This document shows, in pieces, positions 38,185 through 47,855 of a stretch of DNA of 64,000 nt; the stretch's first letter is position 1; the number at the start of each line of letters is the position of its first letter. Origin of the DNA: an uncultured Methylocystaceae bacterium (GTDB taxonomy: Bacteria > Pseudomonadota > Alphaproteobacteria > Rhizobiales > Beijerinckiaceae). A program made the position numbers and the translations under genes. The stretch is taken from NCBI GenBank assembly GCA_903870245.1, contig CAIQCB010000028.1:62001-126000 (forward strand). Reading direction: 5' to 3'. The notes beneath the pieces were generated by a model that made no database searches, had not been told where the DNA came from, and saw only the letters and a list, made by a program, of their open reading frames with translations.

Positions 38185-39096
38185 CTAAATCGCGCGCAGC
38201 GATTTACCGATCTTGGACAACCATGAGTCGCTGTGCTCCTGGGGCTCAAGTCCATCGGCCTGGAGCAGGGCGTGGGCGTCCTTATACCATTGGGAGTCCG
38301 GAAAATTGTGCCCGAGGATCGCCGCCGCCGTCTGGGCTTCATTGTTGATGCCCATCGCCAGATAGGCTTCGGTCAGGCGATACAGGGCTTCCTCCGTGTG
38401 GCGGGTGTTCTGAAATTTGCCCAGCACGTCGTGAAAACGGTTGATTGCAGCCGGATAATTCTTGCGGGTCAGATAAAAACGACCAACCTGCATCTCTTTC
38501 GCCGCGAGCTGATCGCGCGCCACCTGCATTTTGTAGCGGGCGTCGCTGACGTATTCCGATTTCGGGAATTTCTGGATTAGCGCCGTGAAAATCTCGACCG
38601 ATTTTTCCGCCGGAGTCTGATCGCGCATCGTGTCCGGCACCTGGTTAAAGAACGACATGCCAGCGAGATAATAGGCATAGGCGGTGTCGGCGGAATTCGG
38701 ATAGAGGCTGATGTAACGTTGGGCGGATTGCACGGCGTCGTCGTAAGAGGGTCTCTGGTATTGGGCGAAGGTCTCCATCAGCAGTCCCTTGCGCCCCCAT
38801 TCCGTATTGGGAACCGCCTTCTCGACCTCGGCGAATTTCTTCGCGGCGTTTTCGTAATCCTTGGCTTTGAGCTTGGCGAGACCCTGATTATACAGGTCCT
38901 CGGCGGGAACATCAGGCACGATCTCGGTCTTGTATTTCTCGCCCCCGAACATGCCAAACCCGCTCATGACGGAATCCATGAGATCGGCGCGCGCAGGCGA
39001 GGCCGGCAAAGCCAACGTCGCAGCGATCAGTAAGGCGATCGGAAAGGCCCGCGCCGGGCGTTTTACAAGATCGATCGAAACCGGATCCAGCGTCAT
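38185..39096 (-). CDS. bamD: Outer membrane protein assembly factor BamD (atypical: no lipobox)
   Basis: BamD supports BamA in inserting outer-membrane proteins. The 303-residue protein has TPR repeats starting PAEDLYNQGLAKLKAKDYENAA and NSADTAYAYYLAGMSFF, continuing to NAQTAAAILGHNFP-like segments typical of ComL/YfiO. The signal peptide ends LALPASPARADLM with no Cys, so no lipobox is visible, although BamD is usually a lipoprotein. The ATG at 39096 has a GAGGAA ribosome site; longer frames to 39270 do not supply a lipobox either. It follows lpxC and is expressed in the same direction, with 130 bp between. It is essential in most proteobacteria. Confidence 0.92.
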   Translation of the reverse strand: MTLDPVSIDLVKRPARAFPIALLIAATLALPASPARADLMDSVMSGFGMFGGEKYKTEIVPDVPAEDLYNQGLAKLKAKDYENAAKKFAEVEKAVPNTEWGRKGLLMETFAQYQRPSYDDAVQSAQRYISLYPNSADTAYAYYLAGMSFFNQVPDTMRDQTPAEKSVEIFTALIQKFPKSEYVSDARYKMQVARDQLAAKEMQVGRFYLTRKNYPAAINRFHDVLGKFQNTRHTEEALYRLTEAYLAMGINNEAQTAAAILGHNFPDSQWYKDAHALLQADGLEPQEHSDSWLSKIGKSLRAI

Positions 39097-39226
39097 AAAT
39101 ATTTTCCTCGTGCGGCGGGGACGACCGCTCAGCGTCAGGCCATAACCCTGGAAAGAGGCCAGGTTGGAGCAATCGGCGCATGACCCGGCAAAAGCGTTGA
39201 TAGTTAATGCGGCCGTTCTGGCGAGA

Positions 39227-40135
39227 TTATGGCGAGAGACGGGAATGTGCGGACGGCTTCGCCGGCGCAAGCGTCTCGACTGCCGGCCTCAATGCGCCGG
39301 CGGCGAAAGCCGTCGACAATAATTTTAGGGTGAGCGCATGGCCGCCGCGAAAGGCGCGAAATTCTCCAACGATCGGTTCGCCGGCCAGAGCGAGGTCGCC
39401 AATGACGTCCAGCATCTTGTGACGCACGAACTCGTCAGGATAACGCAGACCGTGCGGATTCAGCACAGCGCCCTCGTCGAGGACAATCGTGTTTTCCAGC
39501 GACGCGCCAAGCGCCAGCCCCGAGGACCATAATCTTTCTGCGTCGCGCAAAAACCCGAAAGTCCTAGCGCCCGCCAGATCGCGGCGGAACATATCGGGCG
39601 AGAACCGGCGAATCAGACGTTGCCTGCCAATCGGCTCAGGAAAAGCGATTTCGACGTCAAGATGCAGCCCCTGGCTCGCCGGCGTCAGTTCGGCCCAGGC
39701 GGCGCCCTCTTCGACCCGCACGGGCGCGCTTACGCGCAAATGACTTCGCCGCGCGGCAAGCTCAACAACGCCGACATCGTCGATAGCCTCGACGAAAGCC
39801 CGCGCCGAGCCGTCCATGGCCGGAATTTCAGGACCATCGACCAGAACGAGGGCATTATCCACGCCGGCCCCAGTCAGAGCCGCCATCAGATGTTCGATGG
39901 TCGATAGCGTCGTCCGTTGGCCGATGAGGCGCATGCGCAGGCGGGCCGTGTCGATCGCGGACCAGCGGGCGGGAATATCCTCGCCATCGACGCAGAACAC
40001 GACGCCTGAGTCCGCATCCGCCGGAAAGAGCGTCACCCGGGCGACAAGGCCCAGATGCGCGCCAGCCCCCGAGAGCGACACGGGAGCCGCCAGGGTAGTT
40101 TGTCGCGGAGCGGGATAGTGCGCGGTAATGACCAA
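39227..40135 (-). CDS. lpxC: UDP-3-O-acyl-N-acetylglucosamine deacetylase
   Basis: LpxC performs the committed step of lipid A synthesis, a zinc-dependent deacetylation. With the TTG start at 40135 the protein is 302 residues. The zinc ligands His82, His239 and Asp243 and the general acid His266 align in spacing with E. coli LpxC (His79, His238, Asp242, His265). The conserved HLMAALTGAGVDNA and RHKMLDVIGDLAL are intact. No in-frame ATG or GTG lies near the start; an ATT a few codons later has a GAGGA site at better spacing. The 18-bp tandem repeat at 40137-40172 lies immediately ahead. A terminator after ftsZ (40253-40286) separates it from the dcw genes. Confidence 0.93.
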   Translation of the reverse strand: MVITAHYPAPRQTTLAAPVSLSGAGAHLGLVARVTLFPADADSGVVFCVDGEDIPARWSAIDTARLRMRLIGQRTTLSTIEHLMAALTGAGVDNALVLVDGPEIPAMDGSARAFVEAIDDVGVVELAARRSHLRVSAPVRVEEGAAWAELTPASQGLHLDVEIAFPEPIGRQRLIRRFSPDMFRRDLAGARTFGFLRDAERLWSSGLALGASLENTIVLDEGAVLNPHGLRYPDEFVRHKMLDVIGDLALAGEPIVGEFRAFRGGHALTLKLLSTAFAAGALRPAVETLAPAKPSAHSRLSP

Positions 40136-40136
40136 G

Positions 40137-40172
40137 TCCTCATGGGGCGGCCAATCCTCATAGGGCGGCCAA
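40137..40172. repeat. 18-bp tandem duplication at the lpxC start
   Basis: Two 18-bp copies (40137-40154 and 40155-40172) differ at one base. On the minus strand each includes ATGAGGA in a frame different from lpxC, directly ahead of its TTG start. Confidence 0.88.
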
Positions 40173-40252
40173 TCACAGAGAAGAGCATAGACCCAACGCC
40201 GGACAGAGCTCCAGTAACGCTTTGCAACAATTTGTCACAAAGGCTCCAGGGT

Positions 40253-40286
40253 CTGCAAAAACAAAGGCCCGCCGAAGCGGGCCTTT
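40253..40286 (-). terminator. Intrinsic terminator after ftsZ
   Basis: AAAGGCCCGC (40263-40272) pairs with GCGGGCCTTT (40277-40286) across a CGAA loop. On the minus strand it is followed by TGTTTTTG. It lies 23 bp past the ftsZ stop and ends the ftsZ transcript before lpxC. Confidence 0.85.
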
Positions 40287-40308
40287 GACCGGGACATGGC
40301 TCGTGAGC

Positions 40309-42000
40309 CTATCCGTTGTTGGACTGGCGACGCAGGAAAGCCGGGATCTCAAGATGATCCTCCTCGGCCATGCGATGCTGCGGGGCGCGGCGGCCATGCG
40401 CTTCGGGTCCCGCAGGCGCGGCCTGTCGCCTTGCGTAATCGGCGGCGGAGGGCGGCGGCGGCGGCGCCAGAGGACGCACGGGCGCCGGGACAGCCTGCGC
40501 CGGGTCTTCCTGACGACTGGCGCCAAAGGAGGCCAGCCGTTCGAAAATCGACTTGCGGCGCTCTTCGACCGGCGCGGTCTCGCCCCGCGCCTGACGGATT
40601 TGCTCCTGAATGGCTCTGGGGAAATCCTCGACGGACGGCATCCGCGGGCGCGGGGTTTCCGGCGCCGGCATGTAGGGCGCCGGTTCCGGCTCCATACGAT
40701 GCATCGGGGCCTCCGTCACGGGCTCGCTGTAACTTTGGCGCGCCGCCGCAGGCTCGTAATAAACGCCGTTGGCGGCGGCGGGATAGGCGACCGACGCCGG
40801 AGGAGCCGGCCTTGGTTGCGGCTCGTGATGCTGAAACGCCGGCTCCGGCGGCTCAGGCTGGTAGACTGGCGCTTGCGGCGCGTAGGAGGAAGCCTGCGCG
40901 ACATACGCCGGCGTCTCGGCCACGGCGACCTGAACCGCCGGCTGCGGACGGGCCTGTTGCATCAACAGCGCGCGCATCCTCTCCGTCGCCTCGGTCATCC
41001 GGGCGAGGCTGGTGGGATCGTCGACGGTGATCGTGGCGGGATCGATGCCGGTTGCGACAACAGACACGCGCACCACGCCCTCCAGCGCGGAGTCGAAGGT
41101 TGCGCCGAGTATAATGTTGGCGTCCTCGTCAACTTCCTGACGAATACGGCTCGCCGCCTCATCCACCTCATAGAGGGTCAGATCGTCGCCGCCGGTGATC
41201 GAAATCAACAAGCCGCGCGCGCCGCGCATCGACACTTCGTCAAGCAGCGGATTGGCGATGGCGGCTTCGGCCGCAAGGCTCGCGCGACGTTCGCCGGTCG
41301 CTTCGCCCGTGCCCATCATCGCCTTGCCCATGCCCCGCATGATCGAGCGCACATCGGCGAAATCGAGGTTGATGAGACCTTCTTTCACCATCAGATCGGT
41401 GACGGAGGCGACACCGGAATACAGGACCTGATCGGCCATCGCGAAGGCGTCGGCGAAAGTCGTGCGTTCGGTGGCGATCCGGAACAAATTCTGGTTGGGG
41501 ATGACGATCAGCGTGTCGACGCTGGTCTGAAGTTCGCAAATTCCCGCTTCAGCGATGCGCATGCGGCGCTGACCCTCGAAGTGGAACGGCTTGGTGACGA
41601 CGCCGACCGTGAGAATGCCCATCTCGCGAGCGATCTGCGCAATCACGGGGGCGGCGCCTGTGCCGGTGCCGCCGCCCATGCCGGCGGTGACGAAGCACAT
41701 GTGCGCGCCATAAAGCTGTTCGCGAATCTCCTCGCGCGCCTCTTCTGCCGCCGCCCGACCGATCTCCGGTTGCGCGCCGGCGCCGAGGCCTTCAGTGACC
41801 TGCAAGCCCATCTGCAAAACGCGCTCGGCGCGCGAGGACATCAACGCCTGCGCATCGGTGTTGGCGACAAGAAAATCGACGCCAGACAGGCCCGAGGCGA
41901 TCATGTTGTTGACAGCGTTGCATCCGCCGCCGCCGACGCCGCACACGATTATCCGGGGCTTGAGTTCCCGCAGTTCGGGGGCTTTAAGATTAATCGTCAT
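40309..42000 (-). CDS. ftsZ: Cell division protein FtsZ
   Basis: FtsZ is the tubulin-like GTPase that forms the division ring. The 563-residue protein has the GTP-binding [10 protein letters not shown] (110-119) and T7-loop NLDFADV, a conserved core to about residue 330, then a long Pro/Ala/Tyr-rich linker and the C-terminal peptide [10 protein letters not shown] that binds FtsA and other partners. The long linker is normal for alphaproteobacteria. ATG 42000 has GAGAGG at 7 nt; a longer frame to 42111 adds only Arg-rich sequence. It follows ftsA after 147 bp and is ended by the terminator at 40253-40286. Confidence 0.98.
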   Translation of the reverse strand: MTINLKAPELRELKPRIIVCGVGGGGCNAVNNMIASGLSGVDFLVANTDAQALMSSRAERVLQMGLQVTEGLGAGAQPEIGRAAAEEAREEIREQLYGAHMCFVTAGMGGGTGTGAAPVIAQIAREMGILTVGVVTKPFHFEGQRRMRIAEAGICELQTSVDTLIVIPNQNLFRIATERTTFADAFAMADQVLYSGVASVTDLMVKEGLINLDFADVRSIMRGMGKAMMGTGEATGERRASLAAEAAIANPLLDEVSMRGARGLLISITGGDDLTLYEVDEAASRIRQEVDEDANIILGATFDSALEGVVRVSVVATGIDPATITVDDPTSLARMTEATERMRALLMQQARPQPAVQVAVAETPAYVAQASSYAPQAPVYQPEPPEPAFQHHEPQPRPAPPASVAYPAAANGVYYEPAAARQSYSEPVTEAPMHRMEPEPAPYMPAPETPRPRMPSVEDFPRAIQEQIRQARGETAPVEERRKSIFERLASFGASRQEDPAQAVPAPVRPLAPPPPPSAADYARRQAAPAGPEAHGRRAPQHRMAEEDHLEIPAFLRRQSNNG

Positions 42001-42095
42001 GTCCAGGCCTCTCACTCTTTCTTGTCTTCGGCGCCGGTTGTCTGGTCTCCTTGGACGCCCGTCGCCGAACGCGTCGTCCTCGGTCTGGGTATTTC

Positions 42096-42117
42096 GGCGT
42101 TGTCGCTCCACAACGCC
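42096..42117. other. Hairpin in the ftsA-ftsZ spacer
   Basis: GGCGTTGT (42096-42103) and ACAACGCC (42110-42117) make an 8-bp perfect stem with a 6-nt loop. No U-run follows. It is about 95 nt upstream of the ftsZ start in the 147-bp gap, in the mRNA if ftsA and ftsZ are co-transcribed. Confidence 0.55.
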
Positions 42118-42147
42118 GGCATTCGAGAAAATCCGTCGTCGCGACTC

Positions 42148-43461
42148 CTAAAAGCTTTCTCTCAACCACCTGCCGACGCGCGACACGTAGCCCTCGGTCC
42201 CCGTCTTGACCCGACGACCCCGGTGGGTTTCGAAATATTCGCGGGTTGCGACTTGCGGATAAACCAACAGACCGGCGACGGCGGCGAAAGCGGGCGTGAA
42301 GGCCTGCTCCGGCAGACCGTCAACGCCAATCGGTCGACCGACGCGCGTCTGACCGCCCAATATGCGCCGGGCGGCTTCGCACATGCCGTTCAATTGACTG
42401 GCGCCGCCAGTGAGCACGATGCGCCGGCCGGGGCCAGCGGGATAGCCGGCGCGATTTAGTCGCTCGCGCAAGAATTCCAGCGTCTCCTCGACCCGCGGAC
42501 GAATAATGCGGACGAGTTGGGCTTTCGAGGCATGCGCCTTGACGTCTCCACGCTCGCCGACGTGCTCGAAGGCGATGGTCTCGCGCTCGTCCGACGCCGA
42601 AGCGATCGCCGAACCATGAAATGTCTTGAGACGTTCGGCGTCAGCGAGACGCGCATCGAGACCGCGCGCGATATCCATGGTGATATGCGCGCCGCCCAGC
42701 GCTACGGCGTCGAGATGGACCATGTCGCCGCGCTCGAAAATCGCGACGGATGTCGAACCGGCGCCCATGTCGACAAGGATCACCCCCATCTCGGCCTCGT
42801 CGGGCTCGAGGACAGAGAGACCCGAGACATAAGGCGCCGCGCCTACGCCCTCGACGTTCAGATGACCGCGTTCGACAGCGAGCATGAGATTGCGGATCGC
42901 CGTCTGATCGACCGTGGCGACGTGCAGACGCACCCCAAGTTCTTCGCCAATCATGTCCTTGGGCTCGCGAATGCCCGTCACGCCATCCAGCATGAAACCC
43001 GTTGGCAGGGAGTGGAGCGCGATGCGCCCCTGCCGCAGGTGATAGGCTGCTGAGGTCTCCAGCACGCCATGAATATCCGTGTCGGCGACTTCGCGGCCGC
43101 CAATCATTGTGCGGGCGGTGAAATGTTCGGACGCGGCACGACCGCCAGAAGCTGTGACGATCACGTGATCGATCTGCGCGCCATACATGCTCTCCGCCGC
43201 ATCGACCGTATGCCGGATCGCGCGTTCCGCCTCGTCCATGTCGACGACAAGGCCGTTCTTGACGCCAAGAGCGCGCTGATGACCGACGCCGAGCACATGC
43301 ATGCGATGCGTGCGCCAGTCTCCGGGCGCAACCTCGCGCGCCGGCGTCAACCGGGCGATAAGACAGGCGATCTTGGAGGTTCCCACATCCAGAGCCGCAA
43401 AGGTCGCCGAACGGCGTGGCGACAATGGCTTCAGGCGCGGCGGAACGACGGGAGTCGACAT
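42148..43461 (-). CDS. ftsA: Cell division protein FtsA
   Basis: FtsA is an actin-like ATPase that links FtsZ to the membrane. The 437-residue protein has the phosphate-1 loop FAALDVGTSKIACLI (about 20-34), the 1C subdomain, VDMGAGSTSVAIFERG as phosphate-2, and the adenosine motif VLTGGASQLNG. The C-terminal GYVSRVGRWLRESF is the amphipathic membrane-binding helix. Its ATG is 2 bp past the ftsQ stop, so the two are translationally linked. Full length and intact. Confidence 0.97.
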   Translation of the reverse strand: MSTPVVPPRLKPLSPRRSATFAALDVGTSKIACLIARLTPAREVAPGDWRTHRMHVLGVGHQRALGVKNGLVVDMDEAERAIRHTVDAAESMYGAQIDHVIVTASGGRAASEHFTARTMIGGREVADTDIHGVLETSAAYHLRQGRIALHSLPTGFMLDGVTGIREPKDMIGEELGVRLHVATVDQTAIRNLMLAVERGHLNVEGVGAAPYVSGLSVLEPDEAEMGVILVDMGAGSTSVAIFERGDMVHLDAVALGGAHITMDIARGLDARLADAERLKTFHGSAIASASDERETIAFEHVGERGDVKAHASKAQLVRIIRPRVEETLEFLRERLNRAGYPAGPGRRIVLTGGASQLNGMCEAARRILGGQTRVGRPIGVDGLPEQAFTPAFAAVAGLLVYPQVATREYFETHRGRRVKTGTEGYVSRVGRWLRESF

Positions 43462-43463
43462 GA

Positions 43464-44429
43464 TTAACCACCACTCCTGCGCGGCTTTTGCGTTAAGGCT
43501 TCACGCGCTGCGACGCCTTCTTCGGTCAGACGAAAAGCGACGCGATCGCGCGCCCGCAGATCGATCGACATGATGTCCCGATCGAGAACGCGGGCCTCTT
43601 TTTGCATTCGCACCAGCGTATCGATCGCGGCGCCGGGATTTTCCTCCGGCAACCGCACCGTCACGCCATTGATCATTTCGAGATCCCAGCGCCGTCCCGC
43701 GACCAGCACGCCGGCCTTGACGCGCTTGCTCAAATCGCCGGCCAGCTTCATCAATGCGATGTATTCGGGAAGCCGTTTCTGCGCCCCGTCGCCGACGACA
43801 AAAGGCAATCCGAGAAAGCTCTTGTCGCGGAAATCGATCAACGGCACGCCGTCTTCCGAAACCACCGACACATTGCCGTCTCGCTGCCAAAGGCCGGCCG
43901 GATGACGCTCTTCAATCTCGATCACGAGCCTGTCGGGATAGAGTTTCATAACCCTTGCGGATTTGATGATCGGCGTCGCCAGCAATCGATCACGCACATC
44001 GCTGGCGACGAGAAAGGGCAGGGACTGACCGGGACCTAAGCCAGCAGCAGCGAGCACCTCTTTCTCGCCCAAGCGTTCCCGACCGGAGATCGATACCGCA
44101 GCAATGTCGAATCCGAACAGACGGGCGGCGAGGTCCCATGGCTGGCCCCGTTGGGCGACAAATTCGTCGTAGGCCCCGTTTTGCAGGGCGCCGGTCATGC
44201 CGACGATCGCGAACATCGCCGCGACGGCGGCCATGCCGACGCCGGGTCGCGCCAGAGGGGCATGGCGCGAGGGCGCGAGGCGACGTCGCGGCGGACGCGA
44301 CGAATTGATCGGCGCCGATGGCGCGGCGCCGACGAGCATGGCGGGTGTTATGGCAGCGTCGGGGGCGCCCGCAGGGGCGCCCGTCGCCAGCTCTTTCACC
44401 GATCGCAGGATGCGTCTCGCACCATCCAT
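43464..44429 (-). CDS. ftsQ: Cell division protein FtsQ
   Basis: FtsQ is a bitopic inner-membrane protein that couples FtsB/FtsL with the divisome. The 321-residue protein has a long Pro/Arg-rich cytosolic N-terminus, one membrane span (about 63-82), a POTRA domain (about 108-185; VSISGRERLGEKEVLAAAGL) and a C-terminal beta domain. The ATG at 44429 overlaps the end of ddl by 34 bp, while its stop is just ahead of ftsA. The shape and position of the gene fit alphaproteobacterial FtsQ. Confidence 0.95.
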   Translation of the reverse strand: MDGARRILRSVKELATGAPAGAPDAAITPAMLVGAAPSAPINSSRPPRRRLAPSRHAPLARPGVGMAAVAAMFAIVGMTGALQNGAYDEFVAQRGQPWDLAARLFGFDIAAVSISGRERLGEKEVLAAAGLGPGQSLPFLVASDVRDRLLATPIIKSARVMKLYPDRLVIEIEERHPAGLWQRDGNVSVVSEDGVPLIDFRDKSFLGLPFVVGDGAQKRLPEYIALMKLAGDLSKRVKAGVLVAGRRWDLEMINGVTVRLPEENPGAAIDTLVRMQKEARVLDRDIMSIDLRARDRVAFRLTEEGVAAREALTQKPRRSGG

Positions 44430-45319
44430 GTCACCAACTCGCTGAACGAATAACCTGCATGAGCCGCCATTTCTGGCACGAGCGAGGTCTCGGTCATTCC
44501 CGGCTGGGTGTTCACCTCCAACACGACAAGCTCGCCCGTACCTCCGGGGCGGTCGTCGTATCGGAAGTCGGCCCGGCTTACGCCGCGACAGCCGAGAGCT
44601 CGATGAGCCTCAAGGGCCAACTCTTGAATATCTTGGTAAATATTCGGTTTAAGATTGGCTGGCAGGACGTGTTTCGAGCCGCCTTTCGCATATTTTGCGT
44701 TGTAATCGTACCAACCGCCGTCGGCGGCGAGAATTTCGATAACGTCCAGCGGACGGTCGCCCATCACTGCGCAGGTCAGTTCCCGCCCGGCGACGAACTG
44801 CTCCGCCAGCATGAGATCGCCATGCGTCCAGCTTGTGCTTGAGAGTTCGGCAGGTGGCGCTGCGTCATTTTCCGTGACGATAAACACGCCAAATGACGAG
44901 CCTTCCGACACCGGCTTCAACACGTATGGCGGCGCCATTACATGGGCCACCGCCGCCTCCCGACGGTCGATGACGCGGCCCTTCGGGACCGGCACGCCAG
45001 CGGCGGCCATCACAACCTTGGCGACATCCTTCTTCATGGCGACGGAAGAGGCGAGCACGCCGGAGTGGGTGTAGGGGATCCGCAGCAATTCAAGCACCCC
45101 CTGCATGCAGCCGTCCTCGCCGAATTTGCCGTGCAAAGCGTTGAAGGCGACATCCGGCTTGAGCTCGGCCAGACGACTCGCAACGTCGTGACCGACGTCG
45201 AGGCGAGTAACGCGATGGCCCTCTGCCTCCAGGGCCGCAGCGCAGGCGGCGCCGGAGCGCAGCGAAATCTCGCGTTCGGCGGAAAGCCCGCCCATCAGCA
45301 CGGCGACATGTAGGGTCAT
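44396..45319 (-). CDS. ddl: D-alanine--D-alanine ligase
   Basis: Ddl makes D-Ala-D-Ala for the peptidoglycan stem peptide, using ATP. The 307-residue protein starts MTLHVAVLMGGLSAEREISL, has the ATP-grasp fold with LHGKFGEDGCMQG, PYVLKPVSEGSSFGV and VLEVNTQPGMTETSLVPE. The ATG at 45319 is chosen; a longer frame to 45436 adds unrelated sequence. It is separated from murB by 209 bp, the one real gap in the dcw block, so it may start a second transcript. It overlaps ftsQ by 34 bp. Confidence 0.96.
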   Translation of the reverse strand: MTLHVAVLMGGLSAEREISLRSGAACAAALEAEGHRVTRLDVGHDVASRLAELKPDVAFNALHGKFGEDGCMQGVLELLRIPYTHSGVLASSVAMKKDVAKVVMAAAGVPVPKGRVIDRREAAVAHVMAPPYVLKPVSEGSSFGVFIVTENDAAPPAELSSTSWTHGDLMLAEQFVAGRELTCAVMGDRPLDVIEILAADGGWYDYNAKYAKGGSKHVLPANLKPNIYQDIQELALEAHRALGCRGVSRADFRYDDRPGGTGELVVLEVNTQPGMTETSLVPEMAAHAGYSFSELVTWMVRDASCDR

Positions 45320-45528
45320 CGAGGTCTCTTCGGTTATGGAACGAAAATGAGATTGCCCGCGCGCCGGGAGCGCACGAGGCTCGCCGGACAACAGCACGCG
45401 GGAGAACCAAAATCGCAGACGTCTAATCGGGGGCACGCGCCACAGGTTTTTCGCCAGTTCGGATGGCGAATCTCTTGGGCGCGATCAGGCTAGCTCTTTT
45501 TGTGGTCTCGGGGAATCGGGCGACGGGG

Positions 45529-46449
45529 TCAGGCGACGCCTATGCGCCGGATCTCCCAATGCAGATCGACGCCGCTGGTCTCGCGCACGCGGCGACGCAC
45601 TGTCTCGCCCAGATTTTCGATATCGGCGGCGGTTGCGCCGCCGCGATTGATCAGAAAATTGCAATGCATCTCACTGACCTGGGCGTCGCCGAGGACCAGC
45701 CCTCGACAGCCGGCGGCGTCAATCAACCGCCAGGCCTTGTCACCCTCGGGATTCTTGAAAGTGGAGCCGCCAGTTTTTTCCCGGATCGGCTGCGAGGCCT
45801 CGCGCGCGGCGGTGATGCGATCCATTTCGGAGAGAATCTCCCCCGGCTCGCCGGGACGGCCCTGAAACAACGCCTGGGTGAAAATCACCGATTCGGGCGC
45901 CGAAGAATGACGATAACTGTAGCCCATGAGGTCATTGGTAAAAACGCGGATCGCGCCGTCGCGATCGACGCCCCGCGCCGCAATCATCGTGTCTTTGGTT
46001 TCGCCGCCATGCGCCCCGGCGTTCATGCGCAGGGCGCCGCCGATCGCCCCTGGAATGCCACGAAAGAAGGCCAGTCCGTCGATCCCGGCCTCTGCGGCCA
46101 TTCGCGCCGCCTTCACATCCGGCACAGCGGCGCCGACCCGCAATCGATGGCCGTCCTCGACCGTGATGTCGCCGAAGCCTTTTGCTGACAACCGGATCAC
46201 GACGCCGGCGACGCCGCCGTCGCGGACGATCAGGTTAGACCCCAGTCCAATCACATTCACCGGGATCTCGCGCGGAAGGCGAGACAGAAAATAGGCGAGA
46301 TCGGCCTCGTCGGCCGGCATGAACAGAATTTGCGCCGGGCCGCCGACCCGAAACCATGTGTAGGGCGCCAGCGGCTCATTGGCGCTCACGCGCCCGCGGA
46401 GCTCCGGCGCCAGTCGCGCGATCTCGCCCGAGAGATCAGGAAAGCTCAT
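45529..46449 (-). CDS. murB: UDP-N-acetylenolpyruvoylglucosamine reductase
   Basis: MurB reduces the enolpyruvyl group to form UDP-MurNAc, using FAD and NADPH. The 306-residue protein has the FAD-binding [15 protein letters not shown] and the [19 protein letters not shown] segment. The catalytic Ser/Glu region is represented by [14 protein letters not shown] and [18 protein letters not shown]. The start at 46449 overlaps the murC stop by 4 nt (ATGA). It closes the tightly overlapped rsmH-to-murB series. Confidence 0.96.
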   Translation of the reverse strand: MSFPDLSGEIARLAPELRGRVSANEPLAPYTWFRVGGPAQILFMPADEADLAYFLSRLPREIPVNVIGLGSNLIVRDGGVAGVVIRLSAKGFGDITVEDGHRLRVGAAVPDVKAARMAAEAGIDGLAFFRGIPGAIGGALRMNAGAHGGETKDTMIAARGVDRDGAIRVFTNDLMGYSYRHSSAPESVIFTQALFQGRPGEPGEILSEMDRITAAREASQPIREKTGGSTFKNPEGDKAWRLIDAAGCRGLVLGDAQVSEMHCNFLINRGGATAADIENLGETVRRRVRETSGVDLHWEIRRIGVA

Positions 46450-47855
46450 TGCGCGGGGCCTGCCGCAAGCTGTTCCGGAAGCGCATAAGCCCATTGCGTG
46501 ATGTTGCCGGCGCCAAGGCAGACGACATAATCGCCCGGCGATACGATCTCGCGGACCATCGCCGGCAACACTTCCGGCGACGGCAGACCAACCGCGCGGC
46601 GATGGCCATGCGCGCGAATGGCGTTGACCAGAGCATCGCGGTTGACGCCCTCGATCGGCTGTTCACCCGCCGAATAGACATCGGCGACGATTACGACGTC
46701 GGCGTCGTTGAAGCAGGCGGCGAAAGGATCGAACAGCGATTGCAGGCGCGTGAAGCGATGCGGCTGCATGACTGCGACCACCTTGCCTTTCGTCGAGGCC
46801 CGCGCGGCGCGAAGCACGGCGGCGATCTCCACGGGGTGATGGCCATAGTCGTCGAACACCTGGACGCCATTCCACTCGCCGGTGCGGGTGAAACGCCGCT
46901 TCACGCCGCCAAAACCGGCGAGGGCGCGCCGGATCTGATCCGGCGACATGCCCAGCTCATAAGCGACCGAGATGGCGGCCGTTGCGTTCAGCGCATTGTG
47001 ATGACCCGGCATGGGCAAGACGAGATTATCGAGATAGGTCGCCTGCGCCGTCTTGCGATCACGCAACAGCACGTTGAATCTGCTGACGCCGCCTTCGAGA
47101 TTAACGTCGAGCAGCCGCACGTCGGCCTGGGGATTTTCGCCATAGGTGATGACGCGACGATCCTCGATCTTGCCAACCACTTCCTGCACAGTCGGATGAT
47201 CGAGACACATCACCGCGAAACCATAGAAGGGCAGATTCTCGATGAAGTTACGAAAGGCGTCCTTGATTGCGTCGAAGGTGTGAAAATGATCGAGATGCTC
47301 CGGATCAATGTTGGTGACGATGGCGACATCCGCCGGCAGCTTCAGGAATGTGCCGTCGCTCTCGTCCGCCTCGACAACCATCCAGTCGCCGGCGCCCAGT
47401 CGCGCATTGGTGCCATAGGCGTTGATGATGCCGCCATTGATGACTGTCGGATCGAAGCCCCCGGCGTCGAGAAGCGTCGCCACCAGAGAGGTCGTCGTGG
47501 TCTTGCCATGAGTGCCGGCGATGGCGACGCATTGCTTGAGACGCATCAGCTCGGCAAGCATTTCCGCCCGCCGCACCACCGGCAGGCGCTTCTCGCGCGC
47601 GGCGATCAGTTCAGGATTGTCGCGCTTGATCGCCGTGGAGACGACAACCACCGCCGCCTCGCCCAGATTACGGGCTTCATGGCCAATATAGACGCTCGCG
47701 CCCTTCTCGGAGAGCCGTTTCACATTTGCGTTCTCGGACGCGTCTGAGCCCTGCACCCGGTAACCAAGATTGAGCAAAACCTCGGCAATGCCGGACATGC
47801 CAATGCCGCCGATGCCGACAAAATGAATGGGCCCGAGATCGCGCGGCAGTTTCAT
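46446..47855 (-). CDS. murC: UDP-N-acetylmuramate--L-alanine ligase
   Basis: MurC adds L-Ala to UDP-MurNAc, an ATP-dependent first step of the peptide stem. The 469-residue protein has the N-terminal Rossmann [16 protein letters not shown], the P-loop [11 protein letters not shown] and central [14 protein letters not shown] typical of MurC. ATG 47855 gives [12 protein letters not shown]; the longer frame to 47990 is Arg-rich noise. It overlaps murG and murB by 4 nt at each end. Confidence 0.97.
   Translation of the reverse strand: MKLPRDLGPIHFVGIGGIGMSGIAEVLLNLGYRVQGSDASENANVKRLSEKGASVYIGHEARNLGEAAVVVVSTAIKRDNPELIAAREKRLPVVRRAEMLAELMRLKQCVAIAGTHGKTTTTSLVATLLDAGGFDPTVINGGIINAYGTNARLGAGDWMVVEADESDGTFLKLPADVAIVTNIDPEHLDHFHTFDAIKDAFRNFIENLPFYGFAVMCLDHPTVQEVVGKIEDRRVITYGENPQADVRLLDVNLEGGVSRFNVLLRDRKTAQATYLDNLVLPMPGHHNALNATAAISVAYELGMSPDQIRRALAGFGGVKRRFTRTGEWNGVQVFDDYGHHPVEIAAVLRAARASTKGKVVAVMQPHRFTRLQSLFDPFAACFNDADVVIVADVYSAGEQPIEGVNRDALVNAIRAHGHRRAVGLPSPEVLPAMVREIVSPGDYVVCLGAGNITQWAYALPEQLAAGPAQ

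Noticed and set aside
40222-42459. A 745-codon open frame opposite ftsZ and the ftsA end
   Set aside because: It is fully antisense to intact ftsZ, begins in the terminator region, is Arg/His/Gly-rich and has no family features. Long antisense frames are usual in GC-rich genes.
46356-47747. A 463-codon open frame opposite murC
   Set aside because: It is antisense to intact murC and murB starts; its content reflects the codon bias of murC.
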